Source: Pseudonocardiaceae bacterium (lineage in GTDB: Bacteria; Actinomycetota; Actinomycetes; Mycobacteriales; Pseudonocardiaceae). From it: a DNA stretch of 64,000 nucleotides. The notes beneath the pieces are model-generated. The model searched no databases. It was given only the letters and a program-made list of their open reading frames with translations, and was not told the origin of the DNA. The position numbers and the translations under genes are program-made. Shown piece after piece: positions 26,010 to 34,275 of this stretch. Where the stretch lies: positions 1 to 64,000 of the forward strand of contig WHSY01000008.1 of the NCBI GenBank assembly GCA_009379815.1, written 5' to 3'. Numbering within the stretch: the first letter of the stretch is position 1; every line of letters starts with the position of its first letter.

Positions 26010-26025
26010 TCGAACATACGTTCGA
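26010..26025 (+). promoter_or_regulatory. LexA (SOS) box of imuA'-imuB
   Basis: TCGAACATACGTTCGA is a perfect TCGAAC-N4-GTTCGA site 77 bp before the imuA' ATG. A TTGACG at 25973-25978 could be the -35 element, with the box then overlapping the initiation region; no strong -10 is visible. Established knowledge: imuA'-imuB are LexA-regulated in mycobacteria and other Actinobacteria. Confidence 0.92.
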
Positions 26026-26101
26026 TCAACGTCGCCTTCCCCGCGGCGGAATCCGGATGCGCGGAGCCCGCGCACTCCACCGTCAGGAGGGAGGTTGCCA
26101 G

Positions 26102-26839
26102 ATGTCTGGCTCGGCCATCGCCTTGGCGTTGCAGCGGTCGGATCGTCCCGATCGGCGCCCATCGGTGGATACCGCCGCAGCGGTGGTCCCGGCGTCATCG
26201 ATGCAAGAGCGGCCCGACACCCCCGGCGGCAGGCCACCGCTCCCGGTGGCTGCTCCGCTGCTCCCGTTGCTGCCCGGCGGTGGACTCCGCCCGGGGTCGG
26301 TGATCGCGGTACGAGGTTCGGTGGCGTTGCTGCTGGCGCTGCTGGCGACGGCTACGGCCCGAGGGGCGTGGGCAGCGGTGATCGGCATGCCGGACCTCGG
26401 GGTACTCGCTGCGGCGGAGGCAGGTATCGCCGTGCACCGGCTGGCGCTGGTGCCCGCTCCCGGGCAAGAACCCGCCCCTGTCGCTGCGGCCCTGCTGGAC
26501 GGGATGAGCCTGGTCGCGCTGTCCGGGGTGGAGCAGTTGCCTGCCGGGGCCCGGCGCTCGCTGGTCGCCAGGGCACGGCAGCGCGGCGCAGTGCTGCTTC
26601 CGCTGGGCCGGTGGCCGGGCACCGACGTCGAGCTGGAATGCCGCACCGAGACCTGGCACGGGGCGCAGGCGGGGCACGGCCGGCTGTGCAGCCGCGAGGT
26701 GTCGGTGCGTGCGACGGGACGCGGTGCGGCGGCTCGTCCGAGCACCGCCCGGTTGCTGCTGCCCGGGCCCGACGGTCCGGTGGCGGAGATTCCCGGTCCG
26801 CAGGCCTGCCGGGGACGTGGGTTGAGGAGGTCCGCGTGA
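26102..26839 (+). CDS. imuA': ImuA'-type mutasome accessory protein
   Basis: 245 residues from ATG 26102 with GGAGG 7 nt upstream. It is related to RecA/SulA-type folds but has a degenerate nucleotide site (PGGGLRPGSVIAVRG at the place of Walker A), as in actinobacterial ImuA'. It is followed, with a GTGA overlap, by imuB, and the pair is controlled by the LexA box at 26010. Established role: with ImuB and DnaE2 it forms the DNA-damage-induced mutasome for translesion synthesis. Identification rests largely on context plus the weak RecA-like pattern; length is close to the Rv3395c type. Confidence 0.87.
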   Translation: MSGSAIALALQRSDRPDRRPSVDTAAAVVPASSMQERPDTPGGRPPLPVAAPLLPLLPGGGLRPGSVIAVRGSVALLLALLATATARGAWAAVIGMPDLGVLAAAEAGIAVHRLALVPAPGQEPAPVAAALLDGMSLVALSGVEQLPAGARRSLVARARQRGAVLLPLGRWPGTDVELECRTETWHGAQAGHGRLCSREVSVRATGRGAAARPSTARLLLPGPDGPVAEIPGPQACRGRGLRRSA

Positions 26840-28404
26840 TCGAGCAGGCGACCCGCACAGTCGCGGTGTGGTGCCCGGACTGGCCGATGGTCGCGGCGGC
26901 GGCAGCCGAGGGTGTCGGGGCGCACCACCCGGTTGCCGTGGTGGCGGCCAACCGGGTGGTGGCTTGCTCGGCGACCGCCCGCGCGCACGGGGTGCGACGG
27001 GGGCTGCGCCGCCGCGAGGCCCAGGGCCACTGCCCCGAACTGACCGTGCTGGCCGACGACCCGGACCGCGACGCCCGCGCCTTCGAGCCGGTGACGGCCG
27101 CGGTGGAGGCGCTGGCTCCCGGTGTGGAGGTGGTGCGTCCCGGGCTGGTCGCGGTGCCCGCCCGCGGCCCGGCCCGCTACTTCGGCAGCGAACCCGTGGT
27201 AGCCGAGCGCTTCGTCGACCTGGTCGCCGCCGAGGCGGGAGTGGAGTGCCAGGTCGGCATCGCCGATGGCTTGTTCGCCGCGACGCTGGCTGCACACCGC
27301 GGGCTGCTGGTGGGCGGGGGCTCGACGGTCGGCTTCCTCGCCCCGCTGGGCATCGCCGAGCTGCACGAACCGTCCGAGCTGATCGACCTGCTGCATCGTC
27401 TCGGGCTGCGCACCCTGGGTGCGTTCGCCGCGCTTCCGCTCGACGACGTGGCCTCCCGGTTCGGGCCCGACGGGGTACGGGCGCACCGGCTGGCGCGTGG
27501 GCTCGACGAGCGCCCGCTGGCCCGACGCGGCCCACCGGCCGACCTCGCCGTCACCCGCACGCTCGACCCGCCGGTGGAGCGGGTCGACGCCGCCGCGTTC
27601 GCCTCCCGGGAGCCCGCCGAGCGGCTGCACGCCGCGCTGGCGGCACGCGGCCTGGCCTGCATCCGGCTCGGTGTGAGCGCGCGCACCGAGTCCGGCGAGG
27701 AGCTGCACCGGGTGTGGCGGTGTGCCGAGCCGCTGTCCGCCTCCGGTATCGCCGACCGGGTGCGGTGGCAGCTCGACGGCTGGCTCACTTCCCGGACCGG
27801 TCGGCCGAGCTCGGGCATCACCGCGCTGGCGCTGACACCCGAGGAGGTGGTCGGCGGTCGCGCGCTGCAGCGCGGCCTGTGGGGCGAGACCGGTGAGGAC
27901 GACGAGCGCGCAGGCCGGGCGTTGGTCCGGGTGCAGGGGATGCTCGGACCCGAGGCGGTGCTCACCGGCGTCCCCGGTGGTGGCCGTGGGCCCGCCGACC
28001 GGGTCCGGCTGGTGCCATGGGGGGACGAACGCACCCCGGCACGGGCGGCGGACGCGCCCTGGCCGGGCCACCTGCCCGCCCCGTCACCGTCGCGGGTGTA
28101 TGCCTGCCCGCTGCCCGCCGAGGTGCTCGACGACATCGGGCGGGTCGTGGGGGTGAGCGGCCGGGGAGTGCTCGGTGGTGTCCCGCACCGGGTTGCGGTG
28201 GACGGGCGCCCGCCACGCCGGGTGCTGTCCTGGGCCGGGGCGTGGCCCGTCGACGAGCGCTGGTGGGAACCCGGTGGAGGGCTGCGCTGCGCCCGGCTGC
28301 AAGCCGTGCTCGACGTCGAGCACGGCGACGGTTCCGGAGGGCCGCTCGCGGTGCTGCTGGCTCGTACCGCCGGCCGCTGGCAGGTCGAGGGGGTCTACGA
28401 GTAG
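26836..28404 (+). CDS. imuB: ImuB, Y-family polymerase-like mutasome scaffold
   Basis: 522 residues from a GTG overlapping the imuA' stop. The Y-family (DinB-like) core starts TVAVWCPDWPMVAAA; family knowledge says ImuB lacks the catalytic acidic residues and acts as an adaptor. Helix-hairpin-helix and little-finger regions follow (LHRLGLRTLGAFAALPLDDV, DERPLARRG). The segment LQRGLWGE looks like the beta-clamp-binding motif (Q-x-x-L-W) known to be essential in mycobacterial ImuB. The C-terminal part is the ImuA'/DnaE2 interaction region by analogy. SOS-regulated with imuA'; dnaE2 is 2.1 kb further downstream. Confidence 0.93.
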   Translation: MIEQATRTVAVWCPDWPMVAAAAAEGVGAHHPVAVVAANRVVACSATARAHGVRRGLRRREAQGHCPELTVLADDPDRDARAFEPVTAAVEALAPGVEVVRPGLVAVPARGPARYFGSEPVVAERFVDLVAAEAGVECQVGIADGLFAATLAAHRGLLVGGGSTVGFLAPLGIAELHEPSELIDLLHRLGLRTLGAFAALPLDDVASRFGPDGVRAHRLARGLDERPLARRGPPADLAVTRTLDPPVERVDAAAFASREPAERLHAALAARGLACIRLGVSARTESGEELHRVWRCAEPLSASGIADRVRWQLDGWLTSRTGRPSSGITALALTPEEVVGGRALQRGLWGETGEDDERAGRALVRVQGMLGPEAVLTGVPGGGRGPADRVRLVPWGDERTPARAADAPWPGHLPAPSPSRVYACPLPAEVLDDIGRVVGVSGRGVLGGVPHRVAVDGRPPRRVLSWAGAWPVDERWWEPGGGLRCARLQAVLDVEHGDGSGGPLAVLLARTAGRWQVEGVYE

Positions 28405-28459
28405 GGGCTGAAAGGAAGGTCCGCGGCGCGGGCGGGGCAGCGGGCCCCACACTCGAGGC

Positions 28460-28759
28460 ATGACCGACTCCCAGGGCGAGGCGCCGCTGACCGTGGTCCT
28501 CGGGCACGAGGAATTGCTGATCAGGCAGCGCTACGAGGTGCTCAGCATCGTCAACGACATCCTCATCGGTGTCTGGTTCACCGTGGGGAGCATCTTGTTC
28601 TTCTTCGAGTCGACCGTCACGGTCGGCACGTGGCTGTTCCTGCTGGGCAGTATCGAGCTGCTGATCCGTCCCGTGATCCGGCTCGGCCGCCGGGTGCACG
28701 TGCGACGGTTGCCTGCTCGCCGCGCCGGGGCACCGTTGGAGTCCGCACAGGACTTCTGA
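28460..28759 (+). CDS. YrhK-domain membrane protein
   Basis: 99 residues starting at ATG 28460. It matches the YrhK pattern: GHEELLIRQRYEVLSIVNDI leads into two membrane segments (about 34-51 and 54-72) with VTVGTWLFLLGSIELLIRP, then a basic tail RLGRRVHVRRLPARR. YrhK-like proteins are small membrane proteins with no firmly assigned activity. It sits between imuB and the HNH nuclease gene, 55 bp after imuB, but there is no LexA box directly before it, so it may be read through from the imu operon. Confidence 0.8.
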   Translation: MTDSQGEAPLTVVLGHEELLIRQRYEVLSIVNDILIGVWFTVGSILFFFESTVTVGTWLFLLGSIELLIRPVIRLGRRVHVRRLPARRAGAPLESAQDF

Positions 28760-28802
28760 TGCGGATCGTTGGCTACCCCGATGTCGGGTGTCTCTGCTAT
28801 GA

Positions 28803-28818
28803 TCGAACATGTGTTCGA
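28803..28818 (+). promoter_or_regulatory. LexA (SOS) box at the start of the HNH-dnaE2 operon
   Basis: TCGAACATGTGTTCGA is a perfect LexA operator. A consensus-like -10 TATGAT (28798-28803) shares its last base with the box, so transcription should start about 28809-28811, exactly at the in-frame GTG 28811. That makes upstream in-frame ATGs (28781, 28799) untranscribed. LexA bound here would cover the start point. Confidence 0.9.
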
Positions 28819-30514
28819 ACAGCTTGTCGGTAGCGGACCCCTGGAGGAGGCGCCGTTCGACGAGGCTGCGTTCGAGGGTGTGGTGCCGGATCCGGAGCCG
28901 TGGTCGCGGTGCCAGCCGTCGGGTTGGTTGGGTCTGGATCTGGACGGCCGCACGGCCGAGCCGGGCCGGCTGGACGATGCGGAGCTGATCGAGGCGATCG
29001 CAGGTTTCGACCACCTGTCGTCGTGGGCGGCGGCGCGGCAGGCGCGGTTGCTGGCCGAGTTCGCGCGGCGCCGTCCGGCCATCGACGACCAGTCCGGGCC
29101 GCGCCGCTCAGAGACTCCCTCGCGGTACAGCGAGTTCGCCGCCGACGAGGTGGGGTTGGCGCTGTGCCTCTCGCGCACGATCGCGGCCGATCGGCTCTAC
29201 ACCGGGGCCATGCTGACGGCCGAGTTGCCCGCGACCCTGGCGGCGTGGGAGCAGGGCACGATCGACACGGCGAAGGTGCGGGCGATCGTCGAAGCTGCCG
29301 TACTGCTGACCGGTGCGGAGCAGCGAGCCGCACTGGAGCGGCGGGTGCTGCCTCGGGCGGGTGAGCAGACGCTGTCTCAGCTGCGGGCGGCACTACGGCG
29401 CGGGGTGCTGGTATTGGACCCGCACGGCGCCGAGGCCCGGCACCGCGAAGCCCGCAAGGACCGGCGGGTGGTGGTCGGCCCGGATGCCGAGGGGATGGCG
29501 TCACTGTGGGCGCTGCTGTCGGCGCCGGATGCCACCGCCTCCTACCAGCGGCTGTGCCAGCTGGCCCGCGCGCTGGGGGCCGAGGACCCCCGCGGGATGG
29601 ACGCCCGCCGCGCCGACCTGCTCGTCGACCTGCTCACCGGCCGCCGCTGCGCTGCCGCAGCAACCCCCGACCAGGACGCACCGGTCGATGCCTGCTGCCC
29701 CAGCGACGACTGTGACTGCCCGCCCCCCGGTGACTGCCCGCCCCCCGGTGACTGCCCACCCCCCGGTGACTGCCCGGGCGGCGACGGCACCAGCGACCCG
29801 GTGGGCGACGATGGCCCACCCGGCGAGGGCAGCCCGCCCGACGAGGGCAGCCCGCCCGACGAGGGCAGCCCGCCCGACGAGGGCAGCCTGCCCGACGAGG
29901 GCAGCCGTGGGACCGGCGGGCGCCGCTGCAGCTCCGGGCCGGGGGCCGGCAAGCCGCTGGTGCACGTGATCGTGCCCATCACCATGCTGATGGGCCTCGA
30001 CGACCAGCCCGGCGAGCTGGTCGGCCACGGCCCGATCCCGGCTGCGCTGGCCAGAGAGATCGCCTCCGGCGGCACCTGGCGCCGGCTTCTGACCGACCCG
30101 CAGTCGGGCACCCTGCTCGACTACGGGCGCACCACCTACACCCCACCCGCCGCGCTGGCCGACCACGTGCGTGCCCGCGACCTGTACTGCCGGTCCCCGA
30201 TCTGTAACCAGCGCGCGGCCACCGCCGACCTCGACCACACCATCCCCTACCCCGACGGGCCCACCAGCGACGACAACCTCTACGCCGGTTGCCGCCACGA
30301 CCACCGAGCCAAGACCCACGCCCCCGGCTGGCACGTCGACCAACACCCCGACGGCACCATCACCTGGACCACCCCCACCGGCCACACCTACACCAGCCGC
30401 CCCCACGACTACCGACTCGAGCCGGGGCCCGATCCACCGGACCCACCGGACCCACCGGGCCACAACTCCGGGCCCGGATCGGGCACCGACCCCGATCCAC
30501 CACCGCCGTTCTAG
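28811..30514 (+). CDS. DUF222/13E12-type HNH endonuclease
   Basis: 567 residues if started at GTG 28811 (leaderless, from the overlapping -10 and LexA box); ATG 28799 would add four residues. The N-terminal helical DUF222 domain (about 45-290; AELPATLAAWEQGTIDTAKV is typical) is joined by a Pro/Asp/Gly/Cys-rich repeat linker to a C-terminal HNH domain. That domain has two zinc-site pairs (YCRSPIC and the C/H of CRHDH), with DLDHTIPYPDGPTSDDNL carrying the catalytic core. The end is Pro/Asp-rich. Its TAG stop overlaps the ribosome site TAGGAG of dnaE2, 9 bp before the next ATG, so the two are co-expressed. Mycobacterial 13E12 genes are also LexA-regulated. Confidence 0.88.
   Translation: MFEQLVGSGPLEEAPFDEAAFEGVVPDPEPWSRCQPSGWLGLDLDGRTAEPGRLDDAELIEAIAGFDHLSSWAAARQARLLAEFARRRPAIDDQSGPRRSETPSRYSEFAADEVGLALCLSRTIAADRLYTGAMLTAELPATLAAWEQGTIDTAKVRAIVEAAVLLTGAEQRAALERRVLPRAGEQTLSQLRAALRRGVLVLDPHGAEARHREARKDRRVVVGPDAEGMASLWALLSAPDATASYQRLCQLARALGAEDPRGMDARRADLLVDLLTGRRCAAAATPDQDAPVDACCPSDDCDCPPPGDCPPPGDCPPPGDCPGGDGTSDPVGDDGPPGEGSPPDEGSPPDEGSPPDEGSLPDEGSRGTGGRRCSSGPGAGKPLVHVIVPITMLMGLDDQPGELVGHGPIPAALAREIASGGTWRRLLTDPQSGTLLDYGRTTYTPPAALADHVRARDLYCRSPICNQRAATADLDHTIPYPDGPTSDDNLYAGCRHDHRAKTHAPGWHVDQHPDGTITWTTPTGHTYTSRPHDYRLEPGPDPPDPPDPPGHNSGPGSGTDPDPPPPF
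29714..29905. repeat. In-frame minisatellites in the HNH nuclease linker
   Basis: Two blocks of 18-bp repeats. 29714-29775 has three full units and a partial of GACTGCCCGCCCCCCGGT (encoding DCPPPG). 29825-29905 has four full units and a half of GAGGGCAGCCCGCCCGAC (encoding EGSPPD). Both are multiples of three, so copy-number changes keep the frame while changing linker length and Cys content. Confidence 0.92.
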
Positions 30515-30523
30515 GAGCGCGCG

Positions 30524-33500
30524 ATGGGCTGGAACAACCCACCGGTGCGGTGGGCCGATCTGGAGCGGGCCCTGTCCGGGCGGCCCTCTCCGTCCAGGAC
30601 GCAGCGTCGCGACGAGCAGCACCCCGGCGACGGTGGTGACAGCCCGGCCTGGACACGCCACCGGAGTCGCTACGAACCGCCTTCACCGCCGGCGCCGGCC
30701 GAACCGCGCGTGCCCTACGCCGAGTTGCACTGCCACACCAACTTCAGCTTCCTCGACGGCGCCAGCCACCCCGAGGAGCTCGTGGAGGAAGCCGTCCGGC
30801 TGGGTCTGGACGCGGTCGCGATCACCGACCACGACGGCATGTACGGGGTGGTGCGCTTCGCGGAGGCGGCCGCGGAGCTCGGCATCAAGACGATCTTCGG
30901 TGCCGAGTTGAGCCTCGGCCTGTCCGCTCCGCAGAACGGTGCCCCCGACCCCGAGGGTGAGCACCTGCTGGTGCTGGCCCGTGGCCCGGAAGGCTACCGC
31001 CGGCTGTCCCGGACGATCAGCGATGCGCAGCTGACGGGGAGGGAGAAGGGTAAGCCGATCTACGACCTGCACGAGGTGGCCGCGGCGGCGGGTGGGCACT
31101 GGCTGGTGCTCACCGGATGCCGCAAGGGCGCCGTGCGCCGGGCGCTGGAGCACGGCGGTCCGACGGCGGCAGCGACGCAGCTGCGCGGGCTGGTGGAGCT
31201 GTTCGGCGCCGCGAACGTCGTCGTCGAGCTCACCGACAACGGTCTGCCCGACGACACCGAGCGCAACGACGCGCTCGCCGCGCTCGCGACCGAACACGGC
31301 CTGGGCGCCGTGGCCACCACCGCCGCGCACTACGCCGCCCCGTCGCGGCACCGGCTGGCCACCGCGCTGGCTGCGGTGCGCGCCCGGCGCACCCTCGACG
31401 AGATGGACGGCTGGCTGCCGCCCGCCGGGACGGGCCATCTGCGCTCGGGTGCGGAGATGGCCCAGCGGTTCGCCCGCTACCCGGGAGCCGTCGAGCGCGC
31501 CGCCGCGCTGGGCCGCGAGTGCGCCTTCCCGCTGCACCTGGTGGCCCCGGACCTGCCCCCGTTCGACGTCCCCGACGGGCACACCGAGGCCGGCTGGTTG
31601 CGCGAGCTCACCTGGCTCGGCACGGCGAAACGCTACGGCTGCTACGACGAGCGCCCCGGAGCCCACCACCAGGTCGACCACGAGCTCGCCGTGATCGAGG
31701 ACAAGGGCTTCCCCGGCTACTTCCTCATCGTCTGCGACATCGTGGAGTTCTGCCGCCGCCAGGGCATCCTGTGCCAGGGCCGGGGCTCGGCGGCCAACTC
31801 CGCGGTCTGCTACGCGCTGGGCATCACCAACGTCGACGCGGTCGGGATGGACCTGCTCTTCGAGCGCTTCCTCGCCCCGGACCGTGACGGCTACCCCGAC
31901 ATCGACCTCGACATCGAGTCCGACCGGCGCGAGGAGGTCATCCAGTACGTCTACGGTCGCTACGAGCGGGACCGGGCGGCCCAGGTCGCGAACGTGATCA
32001 CCTACCGGGCCCGCTCCGCGGTGCGCGACGTCGCCAAGGCGCTGGGCTACGCACCCGGCACCCAGGACGCCTGGAGCAAGCAGATCGACCGCTGGGGACC
32101 ACTGAGATCTGCTTGCAGGGTCGAAGCATCAGCACAGCAGCGCACGACCGAGGACACCGACATCCCGGAATCAGTGGTGGCGCTGGCGGGCGAGCTGGAG
32201 GGCTTCCCCCGCCACCTGGGCATCCACTCCGGCGGCATGGTGATCTGCTCACGCCCGGTGGCCGAGGTGGTGCCGGTGGAGTGGGCGCGGATGGCCGATC
32301 GCACGGTGGTGCAGTGGGACAAGGACGACGCCGCGACTGCGGGTTTGGTGAAGTTCGATCTGCTCGGGCTCGGGATGCTCTCCGCGCTGCAGTACGTCAT
32401 CGGCTTGGTGCAGCGCCATCACGGTCACCGCGTCGACCTCGCCGAGCTGCATCCCACCGACCCTGCGGTGTACGAGATGCTCTCGCGGGCCGACTCGATC
32501 GGGGTGTTCCAGGTCGAGTCCCGCGCTCAGATGGCGACGCTGCCGCGCCTGCGGCCTCGCTGCTTCTATGACCTGGTGGTCGAGGTGGCGCTGATCCGGC
32601 CCGGCCCGATCCAGGGCGGCTCGGTGCACCCCTACATCAAGCGCCGCAACGAGGAGCGCCGTAGCTGGGACTACGACCACCCGCTGCTTGCCAACGCACT
32701 GCGCAAGACGCTGGGCGTGCCGCTGTTCCAGGAGCAACTGATGCAGATGGCGATCGACGTCGCCGACTTCACCCCCGCCGAGGCCGACGAGCTGCGCCGC
32801 GCGATGGGCGCCAAGCGGTCCACCGAGCGGATGGAGCGGCTCCGCGAGCGCTTCTACGAGGGCGCGGCCGGCCACGAGATCACCGGTGAGCTCGCCGACC
32901 GGATCTTCGACAAGCTGCTCGCCTTCGCCAACTTCGGCTTCCCGGAGAGCCACTCGATCAGCTTCGCCTCGCTGGTCTACTACAGCGCCTGGTTCAAGCA
33001 CTACTATCCCGCGGCGTTCTGCGCGGCGCTGCTGCGGGCGCAGCCGATGGGCTTCTACTCCCCGCAGTCGCTGGTCGCCGACGCCCGCCGGCACGGCGTG
33101 ACGGTCCGCGGCCCCGACATCAACGCCAGCGGCGTGTACGCCGACCTGGAGCCCGCTGCCGAGGGGGCGCCGGAGCGGGCCGTGCGGATCGGGCTGGCCG
33201 CGGTGCGCTCGATCGGGGGGGACCTCGCGCGGCGGCTGGTGACCGAGCGGGACGCGCACGGCCCCTACCGCAGCATCGGCGATGTCGCGCACCGGGTGGG
33301 CCTGACCGGGCAGCAGGCCGAGGCGCTGGCCACCGCAGGCGCGTTCGGGCAACTGACGCCACCCGGCCGAGACGATGGCACCCGGCGCAGGCAGGCGTTG
33401 TGGGCGGCGGGGGCGATCGCGTCGCAGCGGCCCGACCGACTGCCCGGCACGGCGGTGGGCGTCGCAGCCCCGGCGCTGCCCGGGATGAGCGAACTCGAAC

Positions 33501-33898
33501 TGGCTGCGGCCGACGTGTGGGCCACCGGGATGTCACCGGGCAGCTTCCCCACCCAGTTCCTCCGGCAGCACCTCGACGCCCTGGGCGCGGTGACCGCCGC
33601 CGGCCTGCACGCGATCGAGGACGGCACCCGGGTGCTGGTCGGCGGGGCGGTGACGCACCGGCAGCGTCCGGCGACCGCCGCCGGTGTCACCTTCCTGAAC
33701 CTCGAGGACGAGACCGGCATGGCCAACGTGATCTGCTCGCCGGGGTTCTGGACCCGCTACCGGCTGGTGGTGCGCTCCTGCCCGGCGCTGCTGGTCCGCG
33801 GCCGGCTGCAGAACGCCGAGGGCGTGGTCAACGTGATGGCCGAGCGCGCCGAGCCGCTGGACCTGCGGGCGGCATCGGCCTCCCGCGACTTCCGGTGA
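30524..33898 (+). CDS. dnaE2: DnaE2 (ImuC) error-prone DNA polymerase III alpha
   Basis: 1124 residues. The start MGWNNPPVRWADLERALSGR is typical of actinobacterial DnaE2. The PHP domain begins ELHCHTNFSFLDGASHPEEL; the C-family polymerase core shows GRGSAANSAVCYALGI and the catalytic aspartate motif YPDIDLDIE. EFPRHLGIHSGGMV-like sequence, the thumb/beta-binding region and a C-terminal OB fold (VTFLNLEDETGMANVI) follow. It is the catalytic subunit of the SOS mutasome with ImuA'-ImuB. It is coupled to the HNH nuclease gene through the TAGGAG ribosome site. One copy of a 28-bp dispersed repeat (32102-32129) is translated inside it as LRSACRVEAS (about residues 527-536). Confidence 0.96.
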   Translation: MGWNNPPVRWADLERALSGRPSPSRTQRRDEQHPGDGGDSPAWTRHRSRYEPPSPPAPAEPRVPYAELHCHTNFSFLDGASHPEELVEEAVRLGLDAVAITDHDGMYGVVRFAEAAAELGIKTIFGAELSLGLSAPQNGAPDPEGEHLLVLARGPEGYRRLSRTISDAQLTGREKGKPIYDLHEVAAAAGGHWLVLTGCRKGAVRRALEHGGPTAAATQLRGLVELFGAANVVVELTDNGLPDDTERNDALAALATEHGLGAVATTAAHYAAPSRHRLATALAAVRARRTLDEMDGWLPPAGTGHLRSGAEMAQRFARYPGAVERAAALGRECAFPLHLVAPDLPPFDVPDGHTEAGWLRELTWLGTAKRYGCYDERPGAHHQVDHELAVIEDKGFPGYFLIVCDIVEFCRRQGILCQGRGSAANSAVCYALGITNVDAVGMDLLFERFLAPDRDGYPDIDLDIESDRREEVIQYVYGRYERDRAAQVANVITYRARSAVRDVAKALGYAPGTQDAWSKQIDRWGPLRSACRVEASAQQRTTEDTDIPESVVALAGELEGFPRHLGIHSGGMVICSRPVAEVVPVEWARMADRTVVQWDKDDAATAGLVKFDLLGLGMLSALQYVIGLVQRHHGHRVDLAELHPTDPAVYEMLSRADSIGVFQVESRAQMATLPRLRPRCFYDLVVEVALIRPGPIQGGSVHPYIKRRNEERRSWDYDHPLLANALRKTLGVPLFQEQLMQMAIDVADFTPAEADELRRAMGAKRSTERMERLRERFYEGAAGHEITGELADRIFDKLLAFANFGFPESHSISFASLVYYSAWFKHYYPAAFCAALLRAQPMGFYSPQSLVADARRHGVTVRGPDINASGVYADLEPAAEGAPERAVRIGLAAVRSIGGDLARRLVTERDAHGPYRSIGDVAHRVGLTGQQAEALATAGAFGQLTPPGRDDGTRRRQALWAAGAIASQRPDRLPGTAVGVAAPALPGMSELELAAADVWATGMSPGSFPTQFLRQHLDALGAVTAAGLHAIEDGTRVLVGGAVTHRQRPATAAGVTFLNLEDETGMANVICSPGFWTRYRLVVRSCPALLVRGRLQNAEGVVNVMAERAEPLDLRAASASRDFR
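32102..32129. repeat. Third copy of the 28-bp repeat, inside dnaE2
   Basis: Reads CTGAGATCTGCTTGCAGGGT and on to CGAAGCAT, with a single mismatch (ACC to ATC) against the two units at 13489-13549. It lies in frame in dnaE2, in the segment between DRWGPLR and DIPESVVALAGELEG. It opens the bases CTGAGA like the M23 copies, but here TGA is read out of frame (CTG AGA), so no stop arises. Confidence 0.92.
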
Positions 33899-33900
33899 CC

Positions 33901-34150
33901 TCAGACCTTCCCCGAGGAGTCCTGCTCCAGCGCCGACCTCATCCGCTCGAGGGTCCGGCGCATCCCGTCGATCATCATCTGCTCCCGGTCACGCCCCAGC
34001 AGGCCGCTGGCCGCGAGGGCTCGCGCGTACCAGGCAACCGCCGGTGTTCTCCGGGCTCCACTCGCCCATCCGCGTGATGTCACTGACCAGCTCCCAGACC
34101 CGTTCCGGGGCAGCGGCGAGCTGTACCGTGACCTCGTCGCGCGTCGGCAT
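33901..34150 (-). pseudogene. SRPBCC/polyketide-cyclase-like gene remnant
   Basis: The minus strand from ATG 34150 encodes a typical SRPBCC N terminus (VQLAAAPERVWELVSDITRM, MGEWSPENTGG), but the frame ends at 33989 after about 53 codons. A different frame continues to 33901 with a typical C terminus (RALAASGLLGRDREQM, RRTLERMRSALEQ). The two parts meet around 34040 and about 80-100 residues of the middle of the domain are missing. This is best read as an internal deletion with a frame change that killed a lipid-binding-like protein. Ordinary GC and no transposon traces nearby. Confidence 0.7.
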
Positions 34151-34275
34151 GCCATCCCTCCTGGTCGGCGTGCTGCCGGCTACGAATCTCTCCGGCGGCC
34201 ACCACGCGGCGTCGAGCACCATTACGCTCCCGCCCACGGACCAGGAACGGAGTACGAGATGGCTCTGAGGTCAGA

